A program made the position numbers and the translations under genes. Below, piece after piece: positions 1 to 7,144 of a stretch of 20,388 nt of DNA (position 1 is its first letter; each line of letters begins with the position of its first letter). Origin of the DNA: Phycisphaerales bacterium (GTDB taxonomy: Bacteria > Planctomycetota > Phycisphaerae > Tepidisphaerales > Tepidisphaeraceae); contig PMAK01000148.1 in NCBI GenBank assembly GCA_003153655.1, positions 1 through 20,388 of the forward strand, given 5' to 3'. The notes under the pieces were generated by a model. That model did not search any database, was not told the DNA's origin, and saw nothing but the letters and a program-made list of their open reading frames with translations.

Positions 1-13
1 GGTCGTGGGCCGG

Positions 14-66
14 TCGTCGTGTCCGCATGACTCCTCGCTACGCTCGTCGTCACGCGAACACGACGA
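14..66. repeat. Imperfect inverted repeat near the window edge
   Basis: TCGTCGTGT at 14-22 is complementary to ACACGACGA at 58-66, and three further inner bases on each side pair after one mismatch. The loop is about 27 bases and is itself rich in CTCGTCG-type words. It could be a hairpin or the end of a dispersed repeat. No gene is credible in 1-197. Confidence 0.3.
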
Positions 67-105
67 GGTATAGTAATTCGGTCTTTGGTGTTTTTGAACA
101 TACAA

Positions 106-187
106 GACACAGAGATCACGCAGAGAGCGCGGAGGCGCCGTCGTACTTCGAGCACGCCTCCGTGAGTCCTCTGCGTCTCTGCGGTCC
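106..187. repeat. Dispersed CGCAGAG/CTCTGCG inverted repeat, copy 1
   Basis: The left arm (106-137, words such as CACAGAGA, CGCAGAGA and GGAGGCG) is imperfectly complementary to the right arm (155-187, CGCCTCCG, CTCTGCG, TCTCTGCGG), with a loop of about 17 bases. The same words recur at 5024-5146, 7105-7134 and 19441-19460, always between genes. It looks like a non-coding interspersed element able to fold into a long hairpin. It lies just downstream of the 61-residue gene on the minus strand and might end its transcript. Confidence 0.65.
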
Positions 188-197
188 AATTTTTTCT

Positions 198-383
198 TCA
201 AGATCGTAGTGCCCGAGGATCAACAATCGTTCTTCGCGGCAACCCCGTCCGCGCATCACACCCAATCACCGCAACAGGCTCCTTCGATTCCCCAGCCTTC
301 GATAGAAAATATTTTCCCATCTCATTCCCAATCCGAAGCCCCACCCGATCCCGCATCAGCAATCTCAGTTCCGCTTCTTCCAC
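198..383 (-). CDS. Small protein of 61 residues, MreB-subdomain-like
   Basis: This gene is not recognised with confidence. It starts with GTG at 383, preceded by the strong Shine-Dalgarno GGGAGGT five bases upstream, so it is very probably translated. The TGA of the PEGA lipoprotein gene lies in the same short stretch, 12 bases before the GTG, which suggests a two-gene operon with translational coupling. The protein has no signal peptide or membrane segment. Its pattern L-x-I-G, then V-x-G-x-D-x-x-T-G-L-P-R, resembles a piece of actin-like MreB (the region usually written LLIGERTAE...GRDLxTGLP). That resemblance is by eye and only covers a fragment of an MreB fold, so it may be a partner-binding mimic, a relic, or chance. 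Confidence 0.6.
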   Translation of the reverse strand: MEEAELRLLMRDRVGLRIGNEMGKYFLSKAGESKEPVAVIGCDARTGLPRRTIVDPRALRS

Positions 384-395
384 GGTGAACCTCCC

Positions 396-833
396 TCACT
401 TGGATTTTCGCGTAGTCGCTGGATAACGAGAAGATTCCAACTGCCCCTTAAGCTCCGCCGCACGCGTCATCAATCCCGGACTAGGCTCGGTCGCTGGCGG
501 CATGGGTTTCAAGTCATAAGTCAGTGTGCGACGATCCTTAAACGGAATCGGCAGCAGCTCCGCCACCAGATCAAACGGCACCCATTCATAAATCGGCGCG
601 ATCACCGGCTCGTTCTTTTTGATCGTTTCATACCCCTCACGCCGCACCGCCACGTCATATGTCCCATACCAGGTAAAATCCCGCTGCACCGGCGTCCGCC
701 CCATTTCCTGCCCGTTTAAATAAACCAACGCCCCCGGCGGATTGCTCTGCACCGTGAGAATTCTTTCCACGCATCCGCCGGTCCCGGCGAAAATCGCCGC
801 GCTGCAACAGACCAAACCAAAACGCCTCTTCAT
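396..833 (-). CDS. PEGA-domain lipoprotein
   Basis: This is a predicted lipoprotein of 145 residues. The N-terminus (MKRRFGLVCC, then a hydrophobic stretch ending GTGGC) is a short signal peptide with a lipobox-like Cys at about residue 21. It is followed by a PEGA domain: V-x-S-x-P-x-G-A-x-V-Y-L-N-G, then G-x-T-P and Y-x-V-x-V-x-x-x-G-Y. PEGA domains are small beta-sandwich folds found in surface proteins. The C-terminal third is charged and unassigned. I chose ATG 833 over in-frame starts further upstream because a good promoter at 843-870 overlaps them and the signal peptide begins here. The 61-residue gene follows 12 bases after the stop. Function beyond envelope location is not inferable. 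Confidence 0.8.
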   Translation of the reverse strand: MKRRFGLVCCSAAIFAGTGGCVERILTVQSNPPGALVYLNGQEMGRTPVQRDFTWYGTYDVAVRREGYETIKKNEPVIAPIYEWVPFDLVAELLPIPFKDRRTLTYDLKPMPPATEPSPGLMTRAAELKGQLESSRYPATTRKSK

Positions 834-842
834 CCCGCGCAG

Positions 843-870
843 AGTATAGACGCCGCCCATTCCATAACAA
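843..870 (-). promoter_or_regulatory. Sigma70-like promoter of the PEGA lipoprotein gene
   Basis: On the minus strand TTGTTA (870-865) and TATACT (848-843) are separated by 16 bases. The -10 ends 9 bases before ATG 833, so the transcript would begin within a few bases of the start codon. There is no clear Shine-Dalgarno, consistent with a leaderless or near-leaderless mRNA. Confidence 0.5.
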
Positions 871-929
871 GATCGACGCATGATGCTTTCAATGCCACGA
901 TTGCCTAAACTCTCCTCGGCGGCCCAAAC

Positions 930-1166
930 ATGTCCATCCTAATCGCGTCCATCCTCGGCATCTTCGTCCTCCTTAACGCATTCGTTTGCTGGAGAATGTC
1001 CGTGCTCCTCCGCGCGCTTCAACGCCCGCGAATCTGGCGAGCGATCCTCCTCCTACTCACATTCACCGCCCTGGCGTTCTGTGCAATGGTCGTCATCTCC
1101 CTCTCCTTACTCGGCAGCACCCGTGATCCGCTTCCCCGCTGGCTCATATCAAGCCTGTACATCTGA
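930..1166 (+). CDS. N-terminal membrane part of a metallophosphoesterase, cut by an in-frame TGA
   Basis: These 78 residues contain two hydrophobic membrane segments (about residues 4-22 and 39-62) and end at TGA 1164-1166. The reading frame continues without another stop through 1188-2135, and translation across the TGA gives an uninterrupted hydrophobic segment (NFLLLPLMVAALSLDLIV) leading into the phosphoesterase. Membrane-anchored YkuE/YaeI-type metallophosphoesterases have just this order: N-terminal helices, then a short basic linker, then the catalytic domain. The TGA is one base from TGG (Trp), a residue that fits the context. I read the two pieces as one gene broken by a nonsense change or a sequence error. 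The alternative, two separate proteins, leaves this one with no recognised function. Confidence 0.6.
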   Translation: MSILIASILGIFVLLNAFVCWRMSVLLRALQRPRIWRAILLLLTFTALAFCAMVVISLSLLGSTRDPLPRWLISSLYI

Positions 1167-1187
1167 AACTTCCTGCTACTCCCTCTG

Positions 1188-2135
1188 ATGGTTGCCGCGC
1201 TATCCCTCGATCTGATCGTTCGCGCAATCCGCAAAGCCCGGCAACGTTTCACCCAGGATATCCAGCATCGCGTCCCCGATGATTCTCCTCCATCCCCAAT
1301 GCTCTCCCGCCGCAATTTTCTCACCTCGCTCGGAATAACCGCCGTTCCCGCCGCCACCCTTTCCCTAGCCGGCATCTCCATGTCGCAGCTCGGCAAGTTT
1401 CGCATCCTGCCATATCACTTATCGATCGCCGGCTGGCCACGCGAATTAGACGGCTACACCATCACCGTCGTCGCCGACGTTCATACCGGCGTATTCTCCA
1501 CGCAAAAAATGCTCGATGACATTGCCGACGCCACCAACCGTCTGCGCTCCGATCTGATCCTCCTGGCGGGAGATCTGATCAACATTTCCCTGTCCGATCT
1601 GCCGAATGCCCTGGATATGGTTCTTCGCCTGCAAGCCCGCGACGGCGTTTACATGATTCAAGGCAATCACGATGTCATTCAAGGTCCCGACCATTTCGAT
1701 CAGGCCGTCCGCCGGCGTGGCGTAAATCTCCTCGTTGATGATGTCGCCACCATCACCCCCGCGCGCATGGGCGTTCCCTTTCAACTCCTCGGCACGCGCT
1801 GGACCTCCGATCTCGGGCGAGACGAATCCGTCGCCTACACCGCCGCCCTGCGCGACCCCTCAATGTTCGCTCTCATGCTCGCCCATCATCCGCACAGTTG
1901 GGACATCGCCGCCGACGCCGGCATCCCCCTCGTCATCTCCGGCCACACCCACGGCGGGCAAATCATGCTCACCAACCGCATCGGCGCCGGCCCGCTCCGC
2001 TTCAAATATTGGTCCGGACGATACGACAGGCCCAATTCCACACTCATCGTTTCCAACGGCGTCGGCAACTGGTTCCCCCTCCGCGTCAATGCCCCCGCGG
2101 AAATTCTGCAAATCACCATGCACCCAAAGGCTTGA
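1188..2135 (+). CDS. Metallophosphoesterase, YkuE/YaeI type (catalytic part of the split gene)
   Basis: This 315-residue piece carries a complete calcineurin-like metallophosphoesterase domain. Metal and catalytic motifs are in order: D-V-H (residues 97-99), A-G-D-L (127-130), G-N-H-D (159-162), A-H-H-P (232-235) and G-H-T-H-G-G-Q (252-258). The family hydrolyses phosphoesters; some relatives act on lipid A precursors such as UDP-diacylglucosamine, but the substrate here is unknown. A twin-arginine-like motif SRRNFL, followed by a hydrophobic stretch, sits at residues 40-62, which agrees with anchoring and with the catalytic domain outside the cytoplasm. If translated separately, ATG 1188 or ATG 1299 could serve; the latter places the SRRNFL motif at the N-terminus. 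Neither has a visible Shine-Dalgarno. It ends four bases from the convergent vWA gene. Confidence 0.85.
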   Translation: MVAALSLDLIVRAIRKARQRFTQDIQHRVPDDSPPSPMLSRRNFLTSLGITAVPAATLSLAGISMSQLGKFRILPYHLSIAGWPRELDGYTITVVADVHTGVFSTQKMLDDIADATNRLRSDLILLAGDLINISLSDLPNALDMVLRLQARDGVYMIQGNHDVIQGPDHFDQAVRRRGVNLLVDDVATITPARMGVPFQLLGTRWTSDLGRDESVAYTAALRDPSMFALMLAHHPHSWDIAADAGIPLVISGHTHGGQIMLTNRIGAGPLRFKYWSGRYDRPNSTLIVSNGVGNWFPLRVNAPAEILQITMHPKA

Positions 2136-2139
2136 ATCG

Positions 2140-4428
2140 CTACGCCATGCGCCAGACTACAAGTCCCGCGCCAATCAGCACCAGTCCCAACAAACAAATC
2201 CAAGGCGTCAGCAATATCTCTCTCGTCGGCCACCGAAAATCGATCGAGCCATGGTCGCTCGGCCAGATGACCATCCCTCCGCTTCGCTCCGCCAGCTCTC
2301 GCATCGCCGCGTGATCGTTCCCCACCGCATCAAACTCCGCCGCATATCTCCCCGGCAAAGCCGCACGATCAATCACCTCATCCCTCACGCGCAGCGTAGC
2401 AATACGCGGATTCTTCGCCGCCGCGAGATTCGCTTCATATCGCCCCGGCCCCGTTTGCTCCAGCGACATGTGCTCTTGTCCCGCGTCATCCACGATCGCC
2501 AGCACAATCGGCAGATTATTGAGAAATTCCCCCGCATCAACCGCATCAACAACGACGTGAATCCACCGGCCATTCTCCCATCGCACCGAAAACCGAGGAT
2601 CGCGCGGCTTTTCCGCAATACGCTCCGCAATCGCCATAGCCCGCGATTCATCCAAATCGCATGCCGCCGCCGCAACGCGACCGCTCCCAACCCGCCAAAA
2701 CCCCGCCATCGGCAATTCAATTGCCTTCTCCTTCGCACTGGCCCACCGCTCAGCCTGAGGCTTCAACCACACTCGATTCCAAACGCTGACGTTTTCGCTC
2801 GGCAACGATTTCACGTCATTCTCAAAAATCACGGTCACTGATTCCCGCGATACGCGCTCCGGCAAAGTTGCTCGCGACAATGTCTCAACCGAACGTGCCC
2901 ATTCCCCCGAATCAAATTGCTCAACAACATTCCCTCTAGTGACCGCGGAAATCCGCCGAATCGGTTCCAACCCGCTCCCGCGACCAATCGCCAGCACATC
3001 CAATCGAATCTTTTCTCGCACAAGAAGCTCGCCCAACTCCTTCGGATGATCAAACGTCGTATCGCAATCCGAAAGCAGCAAAAGCTCGGTCGGCAAAGTG
3101 CCGTCAGCATCCCGCGCAATGGTGGTCAACGCCGATTCAAGATTCGTCGGCCCATGCGGAAAAGCATCCGTCGGCGGCAGGGGGGTGCGCCCCGCCTCGG
3201 CCACCGTCACGCCTCCAATCCACCATCGCACCACATCCGAAAACTGTCCGATCTGCACCAAGTCCGCAGGTGGCAACATCGGAAGCAATCGAACAACCGC
3301 CCGCGCCGCAATCTGCCATCGCGAAATCCCGCCGCCCGCCTCCTGCCCCATCGAGCCACTTCCGTCCACCAAGAGCACCCACCGCCGCGTAGCATCCGGC
3401 GGCGAACTCGAAAGCGGGCTAAGCGCTTCCAGCGCCGTCCCCGGATACCCACCGGCCGCAAACGCATGATCCCCGCCAAGGATGAGCAGCGACCCGCCAA
3501 GATCGCGCACATACTCCATCAGGCAATCCATTTGCGCCCGCGTGAAAAGATCGGCCGCCTGGTTTTTAATAACAATGATCGCCGGAGCGAGATACTCCCG
3601 CGAAACACCAGGCAGCGACCCAGGCACAAAACTTCGCCACCCGCCAGGCGAACCTTCGCCAATCCACCATTTTTCGCTAGCCGGATCAGCCGTTACGCGA
3701 AGCGACAGCGAATCATTTTCTGGCCAAAGATCTCCGGCATTCAGTTTTACCGCCGCCATGTCCGCTCCATTGGTAATCGGCCGGGTGATGATCAACTTCC
3801 CCGGATCGATCGGAATCGTCTTCGATCCGTTCGTGCCTTCAATGGATGCCACGCGCCTGGAACCGGAATCAGAAATCGTAGCCGTCAGCTTTTCCCCGCG
3901 AACCTCCAATCGCTCCACCGACGCATCCGAAACGCTCTCCAGATTCGCGTCCACGACGGCATAAACCGGCGGCGAAGCCTTCGGCAACTCAAACCGCCCA
4001 TCGCTAAACAACAAAATCGCATCCACCGCCGGAGCCATAAACCGAGTCTCATCTGCCGGCATTTCCTCCATCGGTCCCGAAGGATCAATCTCGACATTAT
4101 GATCGGAAAACGCAAAAAATCGGCACGAAGAATCCCCGATAAGTTCCCTCACCCGCTGCCGAAGAAAATCCCCATCCCGAAATCGCGCCCCGCGCGTACT
4201 GCCAGAAAGATCCACCATCACCGCGACAGTTCCCGGCCTCGATTGATGCCACATCGGCTCACTTGCCGCCAGCCCCAGACAAATCACGCCGCCAGCAAGC
4301 AGCATCACTGACAGCCCCGGCAAATGGATTCGCCGAACAACCGCAATCCCAATCGCCAAACCCCCGAGCAACAACGCCACGATCCCAAAACCCGGCGACG
4401 AAAACGAAACCATTGCGGCAATCACCAT
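2140..4428 (-). CDS. Large membrane protein with two vWA-like domains and a GATase-like domain
   Basis: This 762-residue protein has two N-terminal membrane helices (about 12-31 and 38-55) and a C-terminal one (about 738-758), the plan of BatA/BatB-like and planctomycete vWA membrane proteins. A first von Willebrand A-like region starts with the partial MIDAS D-L-S-G-S (73-77). A glutamine-amidotransferase-like segment (about 280-340) has the typical G-G-S-L-L-I-L-G-G and F-A-A-G-G-Y words but no visible catalytic Cys triad. A second vWA domain has a full MIDAS, D-G-S-G-S-M at 355-360, with the later G-P-T-N and S-D-C-D motifs. Such proteins are thought to bind metal-dependent partners in the envelope; no enzyme activity is implied. 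ATG 4428 lies 8 bases after a TATAAT on this strand and has no Shine-Dalgarno. Confidence 0.85.
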   Translation of the reverse strand: MVIAAMVSFSSPGFGIVALLLGGLAIGIAVVRRIHLPGLSVMLLAGGVICLGLAASEPMWHQSRPGTVAVMVDLSGSTRGARFRDGDFLRQRVRELIGDSSCRFFAFSDHNVEIDPSGPMEEMPADETRFMAPAVDAILLFSDGRFELPKASPPVYAVVDANLESVSDASVERLEVRGEKLTATISDSGSRRVASIEGTNGSKTIPIDPGKLIITRPITNGADMAAVKLNAGDLWPENDSLSLRVTADPASEKWWIGEGSPGGWRSFVPGSLPGVSREYLAPAIIVIKNQAADLFTRAQMDCLMEYVRDLGGSLLILGGDHAFAAGGYPGTALEALSPLSSSPPDATRRWVLLVDGSGSMGQEAGGGISRWQIAARAVVRLLPMLPPADLVQIGQFSDVVRWWIGGVTVAEAGRTPLPPTDAFPHGPTNLESALTTIARDADGTLPTELLLLSDCDTTFDHPKELGELLVREKIRLDVLAIGRGSGLEPIRRISAVTRGNVVEQFDSGEWARSVETLSRATLPERVSRESVTVIFENDVKSLPSENVSVWNRVWLKPQAERWASAKEKAIELPMAGFWRVGSGRVAAAACDLDESRAMAIAERIAEKPRDPRFSVRWENGRWIHVVVDAVDAGEFLNNLPIVLAIVDDAGQEHMSLEQTGPGRYEANLAAAKNPRIATLRVRDEVIDRAALPGRYAAEFDAVGNDHAAMRELAERSGGMVIWPSDHGSIDFRWPTREILLTPWICLLGLVLIGAGLVVWRMA

Positions 4429-4434
4429 GAACCC

Positions 4435-4446
4435 GCATTATAATGC
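4435..4446. promoter_or_regulatory. Palindromic bidirectional -10 element between hslV and the vWA gene
   Basis: GCATTATAATGC is a perfect 12-base palindrome in the 45-base divergent gap. It presents consensus TATAAT on the plus strand (4439-4444, toward hslV) and on the minus strand (4442-4437, toward the vWA gene). No good -35 is visible on either side. The minus-strand -10 ends 8 bases before ATG 4428; the plus-strand one would give hslV a leader of roughly 20 bases. Confidence 0.6.
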
Positions 4447-4473
4447 CCCGCAAGGGCAACACGCCCATCAACC

Positions 4474-5007
4474 ATGAAACCCGCTCGATCCACCACCATC
4501 CTCAGCGTCCGCAAAGACGGCCAGGTCGCACTAGGCGGCGATGGCCAGGTCACCCTCGGCAACATCGTCGCCAAACACGACGCCATCAAAATCCGCCGCG
4601 TCGGCAGCGGGAAAGTCCTCACCGGCTTCGCGGGATCAGCCGCCGACGCCTTCGCGCTCCTCGAGCGTTTTGAAAATAAACTGGCCGAACACCCCGACAA
4701 CACCCGCCGCGCCGTCATCGAACTCGCCAAGGATTGGCGTACCGATCGCGTCCTCCGCCGACTCGAAGCGATGTTAGCCGTGGCCGATGCGAGTGTAAGC
4801 CTCATCGTCAGCGGCGCCGGCGACGTCATCGAACCAACCGACGGCATCATAGGCATAGGCAGCGGCGGGGCGTATGCGCTAGCCGCCGCCAAAGCACTCC
4901 TCGCCAATTCAAATCTCTCAGCCAAGCAAATCGTAGAACAATCCCTGAAAATCGCCGGCGAAATCTGTATCTACACCAACACAAATATCAAAGTCGAATC
5001 ACTCTAA
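4474..5007 (+). CDS. hslV: HslV, peptidase subunit of the HslVU protease
   Basis: HslV is the proteasome-beta-like threonine peptidase that stacks with HslU rings to degrade proteins in the cytoplasm. This 177-residue protein matches the family along its whole length: [34 protein letters not shown]-x-Y-A and the end G-E-I-C-I-Y-T-N. The catalytic Thr should be Thr7 of the S-T-T-I sequence (codon 4492-4494). In E. coli only the initiator Met precedes it, whereas here the residues MKPARS come first and must be removed as a short propeptide, as in some other bacteria. ATG 4474 is the only sensible start; Shine-Dalgarno is weak. Its partner hslU is not adjacent but begins about 2.1 kb downstream on the same strand. 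Confidence 0.97.
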   Translation: MKPARSTTILSVRKDGQVALGGDGQVTLGNIVAKHDAIKIRRVGSGKVLTGFAGSAADAFALLERFENKLAEHPDNTRRAVIELAKDWRTDRVLRRLEAMLAVADASVSLIVSGAGDVIEPTDGIIGIGSGGAYALAAAKALLANSNLSAKQIVEQSLKIAGEICIYTNTNIKVESL

Positions 5008-5023
5008 TGTTCGAAGAGTCATA

Positions 5024-5146
5024 TTTAACCGCGGAGGCCGCAGAGATCGCAGAGAAGCGCAAATCTTAAATCTCAAATTTTAGATATCTTGTCTTCTCCG
5101 CGTCCTCCGCGACCTGTCCCGATGTATCGGGGTCTCCGCGGTTAAA
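5024..5146. repeat. Dispersed CGCAGAG/CTCCGCG inverted repeat, copy 2, with a nested hairpin
   Basis: The left arm starts TTTAACCGCGGAGG and continues CGCAGAGATCGCAGAGAAG (to about 5056). The right arm (5092-5146) begins CTTCTCCGCG and ends CTCCGCGGTTAAA, closing a long imperfect palindrome around an AT-rich loop. Inside the right arm sits CCCGATGTATCGGG (5118-5131), a six-base-pair hairpin that interrupts the repeat like an insertion. It fills nearly all of the hslV to DinB-like gene gap and could end or attenuate hslV transcription. Confidence 0.75.
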
Positions 5147-5166
5147 AATCCGGATTGAAAACAAAA

Positions 5167-5703
5167 ATGACGCCGACACCCACAGATATCGCCCACGAAT
5201 TCATCTCCGCCAATCGCCACGCGCTCTCAGAAGGAATGCGAAAAATCACCCACTGCGTAGATCAGCTATCAGGCAATCAACTCTGGTGGCGTCCCAAGCC
5301 AGACATGAATTCCATCGCAAACCTCATGCTCCACCTCTCCGGAAACCTCCGCCAATGGCTCATCGCCGGCGCAACCGGCAACAAAGACACTCGCAATCGC
5401 CCCATGGAATTCGCCGACCGCTCCAACCGCCCAAAATCCGAAATCCTGGACATCCTCGCAAAGGTCGTTTCCGAAGCAGACAAAACCCTGGCCAACCTTA
5501 AACCCGATCAATTCTTATCCCAGCGCCGAATCCAGGGCTACGAAACAACGGTCCTCTCCGCAATCACCGACACAATCACCCATTTCCGCGGCCATGTGCA
5601 GGAAATCATCCACATGACCCGCACCCAGCTCGGCGAGAAATACCGATTCGATTTCGTCCCCAACTCCCCCGAGCAGCAGTCCGCCGCCGGCTCGGCTATC
5701 TAA
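5167..5703 (+). CDS. DinB-like protein (DUF1572-type)
   Basis: A cytoplasmic four-helix-bundle protein of 178 residues resembling the DinB/DUF1572 group. Visible family features are the Trp-rich L-W-W-R-P-x-P-D-x-N-S-I-A-N segment, the L-M-L-H-L-S-G-N helix carrying the first metal His, and the late T-H-F-R-G-H-V-Q-E-I-I-H helix with the others. Such proteins usually bind a divalent metal through three His; many are thiol-dependent enzymes, but this one has no assigned reaction. I chose ATG 5167; an in-frame TTG at 5155 is possible, neither having a good Shine-Dalgarno. The C-terminal tail (after about 165) is low in complexity. It lies between hslV and hslU, with no sign of a link to proteolysis. 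Confidence 0.85.
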   Translation: MTPTPTDIAHEFISANRHALSEGMRKITHCVDQLSGNQLWWRPKPDMNSIANLMLHLSGNLRQWLIAGATGNKDTRNRPMEFADRSNRPKSEILDILAKVVSEADKTLANLKPDQFLSQRRIQGYETTVLSAITDTITHFRGHVQEIIHMTRTQLGEKYRFDFVPNSPEQQSAAGSAI

Positions 5704-5742
5704 AGCGCCTTCGATTTTTCTACCATTTCGCCCCAAAATTAA

Positions 5743-5781
5743 TATAATTCCCCCCAATTCAGATCTAGAGCGGGGGAGGAG
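5743..5781 (+). promoter_or_regulatory. Promoter -10 and strong RBS of the zinc-ribbon membrane protein gene
   Basis: A consensus TATAAT lies at 5743-5748 in an AT-rich stretch; no convincing -35 is seen. GGGGGAGGAG (5772-5781) is a strong Shine-Dalgarno four bases before ATG 5786 and fixes that start. Confidence 0.55.
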
Positions 5782-5785
5782 TACC

Positions 5786-7081
5786 ATGTCAGTAGCCACA
5801 TTGAAATACGCCTGCACCGGCTGCAATCGCACCTTCACCTGGAAGAAAGAAGTTGCCGGCAAACGCGGCAAGTGCAAATGCGGCCAGGTCATCACCGTCC
5901 CCCTGCATCCGCCCCAGGACGAACCCGCCGACGACCTCTATGCCCTCGCCGAATTGTCCTCCGACGCCAAAACCGCCGTCGTCGATCCAACCCCGTTCCT
6001 CCTCCCAGCCGCCGCCATCGCGCAAGCCACGTCAGCCCCGTTGGAATATCATCGCCCGGAAAAAGCGACGCGAACCCCGCGCTCAGAACGCGTCGATCCC
6101 AACACGGGCGAATTCTACGATCCGTTCCGCGATTACATCAGCCCGGCCATCCTGCTCGCCGCCGGTTTCGTCGGCCTCGCACTATACATGATGCAGAAAA
6201 TGGGCACCGGCCCGCTAGTCGGCTTCGCCATCTCCATCGCCTTCGGATTCATGCTCGTCGTCACCCTCATCAAAACCATTGTCCTCACCTTCGCCGCCTT
6301 CCCACTCGCGAGCTACTGCGATGTCAGCGTCGGTCTCCTCCGCACCGCCATCCTCAAAATCGCCGCAACCATCCTCTTCGGCGACATCGCCATCCTCTGG
6401 ATCATCGTCGCCATGCGCTCCGCCGGAATGATCGGCAAAAAAGACGACGGCGGCCCCGAAGTCTGGCTCGTCAATGTCGTCATCCTCACCCTCATCTATC
6501 ATCTCTGCTTCTGGTACATGTTCCGTCTCTCCGCCGCCGATGCGAAATTCGCCGCGCTGATGGCCTTCGTTTCCCGGCTCTGCAATTTCTTTATGACTCT
6601 GATCGTCATCGCCCTCGCTGAGTCGATCATCGCCTCGCATGCCCACCCCTCCTCATCTCAATATATTCCCGCGACCCGCACTCCGCTGACAATTTCCCCC
6701 GGCACGCCCCTCACGGTCCAGCCAGGCCAAACCGGCCCAACCGCGATGGATGAGTTGATTTCCCAACAGATCAGGCAAAATCCATTTCGCATTCAGGAAG
6801 GCTACGCCTGGTGCCGCACCGGCGCAGCCGACGATGCCGATAAAAAATTAATCAGTGACATGTATGGCGCAGGCGCCGACAAAGTTTATATGGGTGGATT
6901 CACAATGTACGCGCTACTCCCGAGCGACCCCGCCAAACGCACCGCGTGTTTGGACGTAGCCCACGCTTTCCGTCAAGATCATGCCATCCCCGACACGGCG
7001 GCAACAAACAACCTGAACTATCAATACGTCGTCATCAACCTGCTCGGCGAGCGCCTGCAAGGCTTGCACCACAACAAATAG
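5786..7081 (+). CDS. Zinc-ribbon multipass membrane protein of unknown function
   Basis: Not recognised as a named family. The 431 residues fall into three parts. First, a cytoplasmic zinc ribbon: Cys10-x2-Cys13 and Cys30-x-Cys32, with the basic G-K-R-G-K-C-K-C-G core common in Planctomycetota. Second, after a linker, about five hydrophobic segments between residues 115 and 290, somewhat like Yip1-type membrane bundles. Third, a soluble C-terminal region of about 100 residues (after a Pro/Thr-rich spacer) that begins F-R-I-Q-E-G-Y-A-W-C and may be a small alpha/beta domain. It has its own TATAAT and strong Shine-Dalgarno, so is probably independent of hslV and hslU. Function unknown. Confidence 0.8.
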   Translation: MSVATLKYACTGCNRTFTWKKEVAGKRGKCKCGQVITVPLHPPQDEPADDLYALAELSSDAKTAVVDPTPFLLPAAAIAQATSAPLEYHRPEKATRTPRSERVDPNTGEFYDPFRDYISPAILLAAGFVGLALYMMQKMGTGPLVGFAISIAFGFMLVVTLIKTIVLTFAAFPLASYCDVSVGLLRTAILKIAATILFGDIAILWIIVAMRSAGMIGKKDDGGPEVWLVNVVILTLIYHLCFWYMFRLSAADAKFAALMAFVSRLCNFFMTLIVIALAESIIASHAHPSSSQYIPATRTPLTISPGTPLTVQPGQTGPTAMDELISQQIRQNPFRIQEGYAWCRTGAADDADKKLISDMYGAGADKVYMGGFTMYALLPSDPAKRTACLDVAHAFRQDHAIPDTAATNNLNYQYVVINLLGERLQGLHHNK

Positions 7082-7104
7082 CTCGCATAAAAATCTCATC
7101 CCAT

Positions 7105-7134
7105 TCTCCGCGATCTCCGCGACCTCCGCGGTAA
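7105..7134. repeat. Dispersed CTCCGCG repeat, copy 3 (single arm)
   Basis: Three back-to-back units of about 9-10 bases (TCTCCGCGA, TCTCCGCGA, CCTCCGCGG) ending GTAAA match the right arm of the element at 5024-5146. No matching left arm is present, so this is a partial copy. It lies directly upstream of the hslU promoter. Confidence 0.6.
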
Positions 7135-7144
7135 AATGATTTAT

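Noticed and set aside
930..2135. Alternative genetic code with TGA read as Trp
   Set aside because: TGA ends other well-supported genes in the window (PEGA lipoprotein, GH42, lnt), so only a local event is plausible.
1735..2841. Long plus-strand frame of 368 codons across the end of the metallophosphoesterase and the vWA gene
   Set aside because: It is Pro/Ser/Arg-rich, shows no domain, and runs opposite to or out of frame with two well-supported genes.
2917..4311. 464-codon plus-strand frame inside the vWA gene
   Set aside because: Its Arg/His/Pro-rich composition is typical of an antisense shadow in GC-rich DNA; the minus-strand gene has clear domains.
106..5146. The two long repeat copies as a CRISPR array
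   Set aside because: They are palindromic, degenerate and far apart, without equal-length spacers or cas genes.
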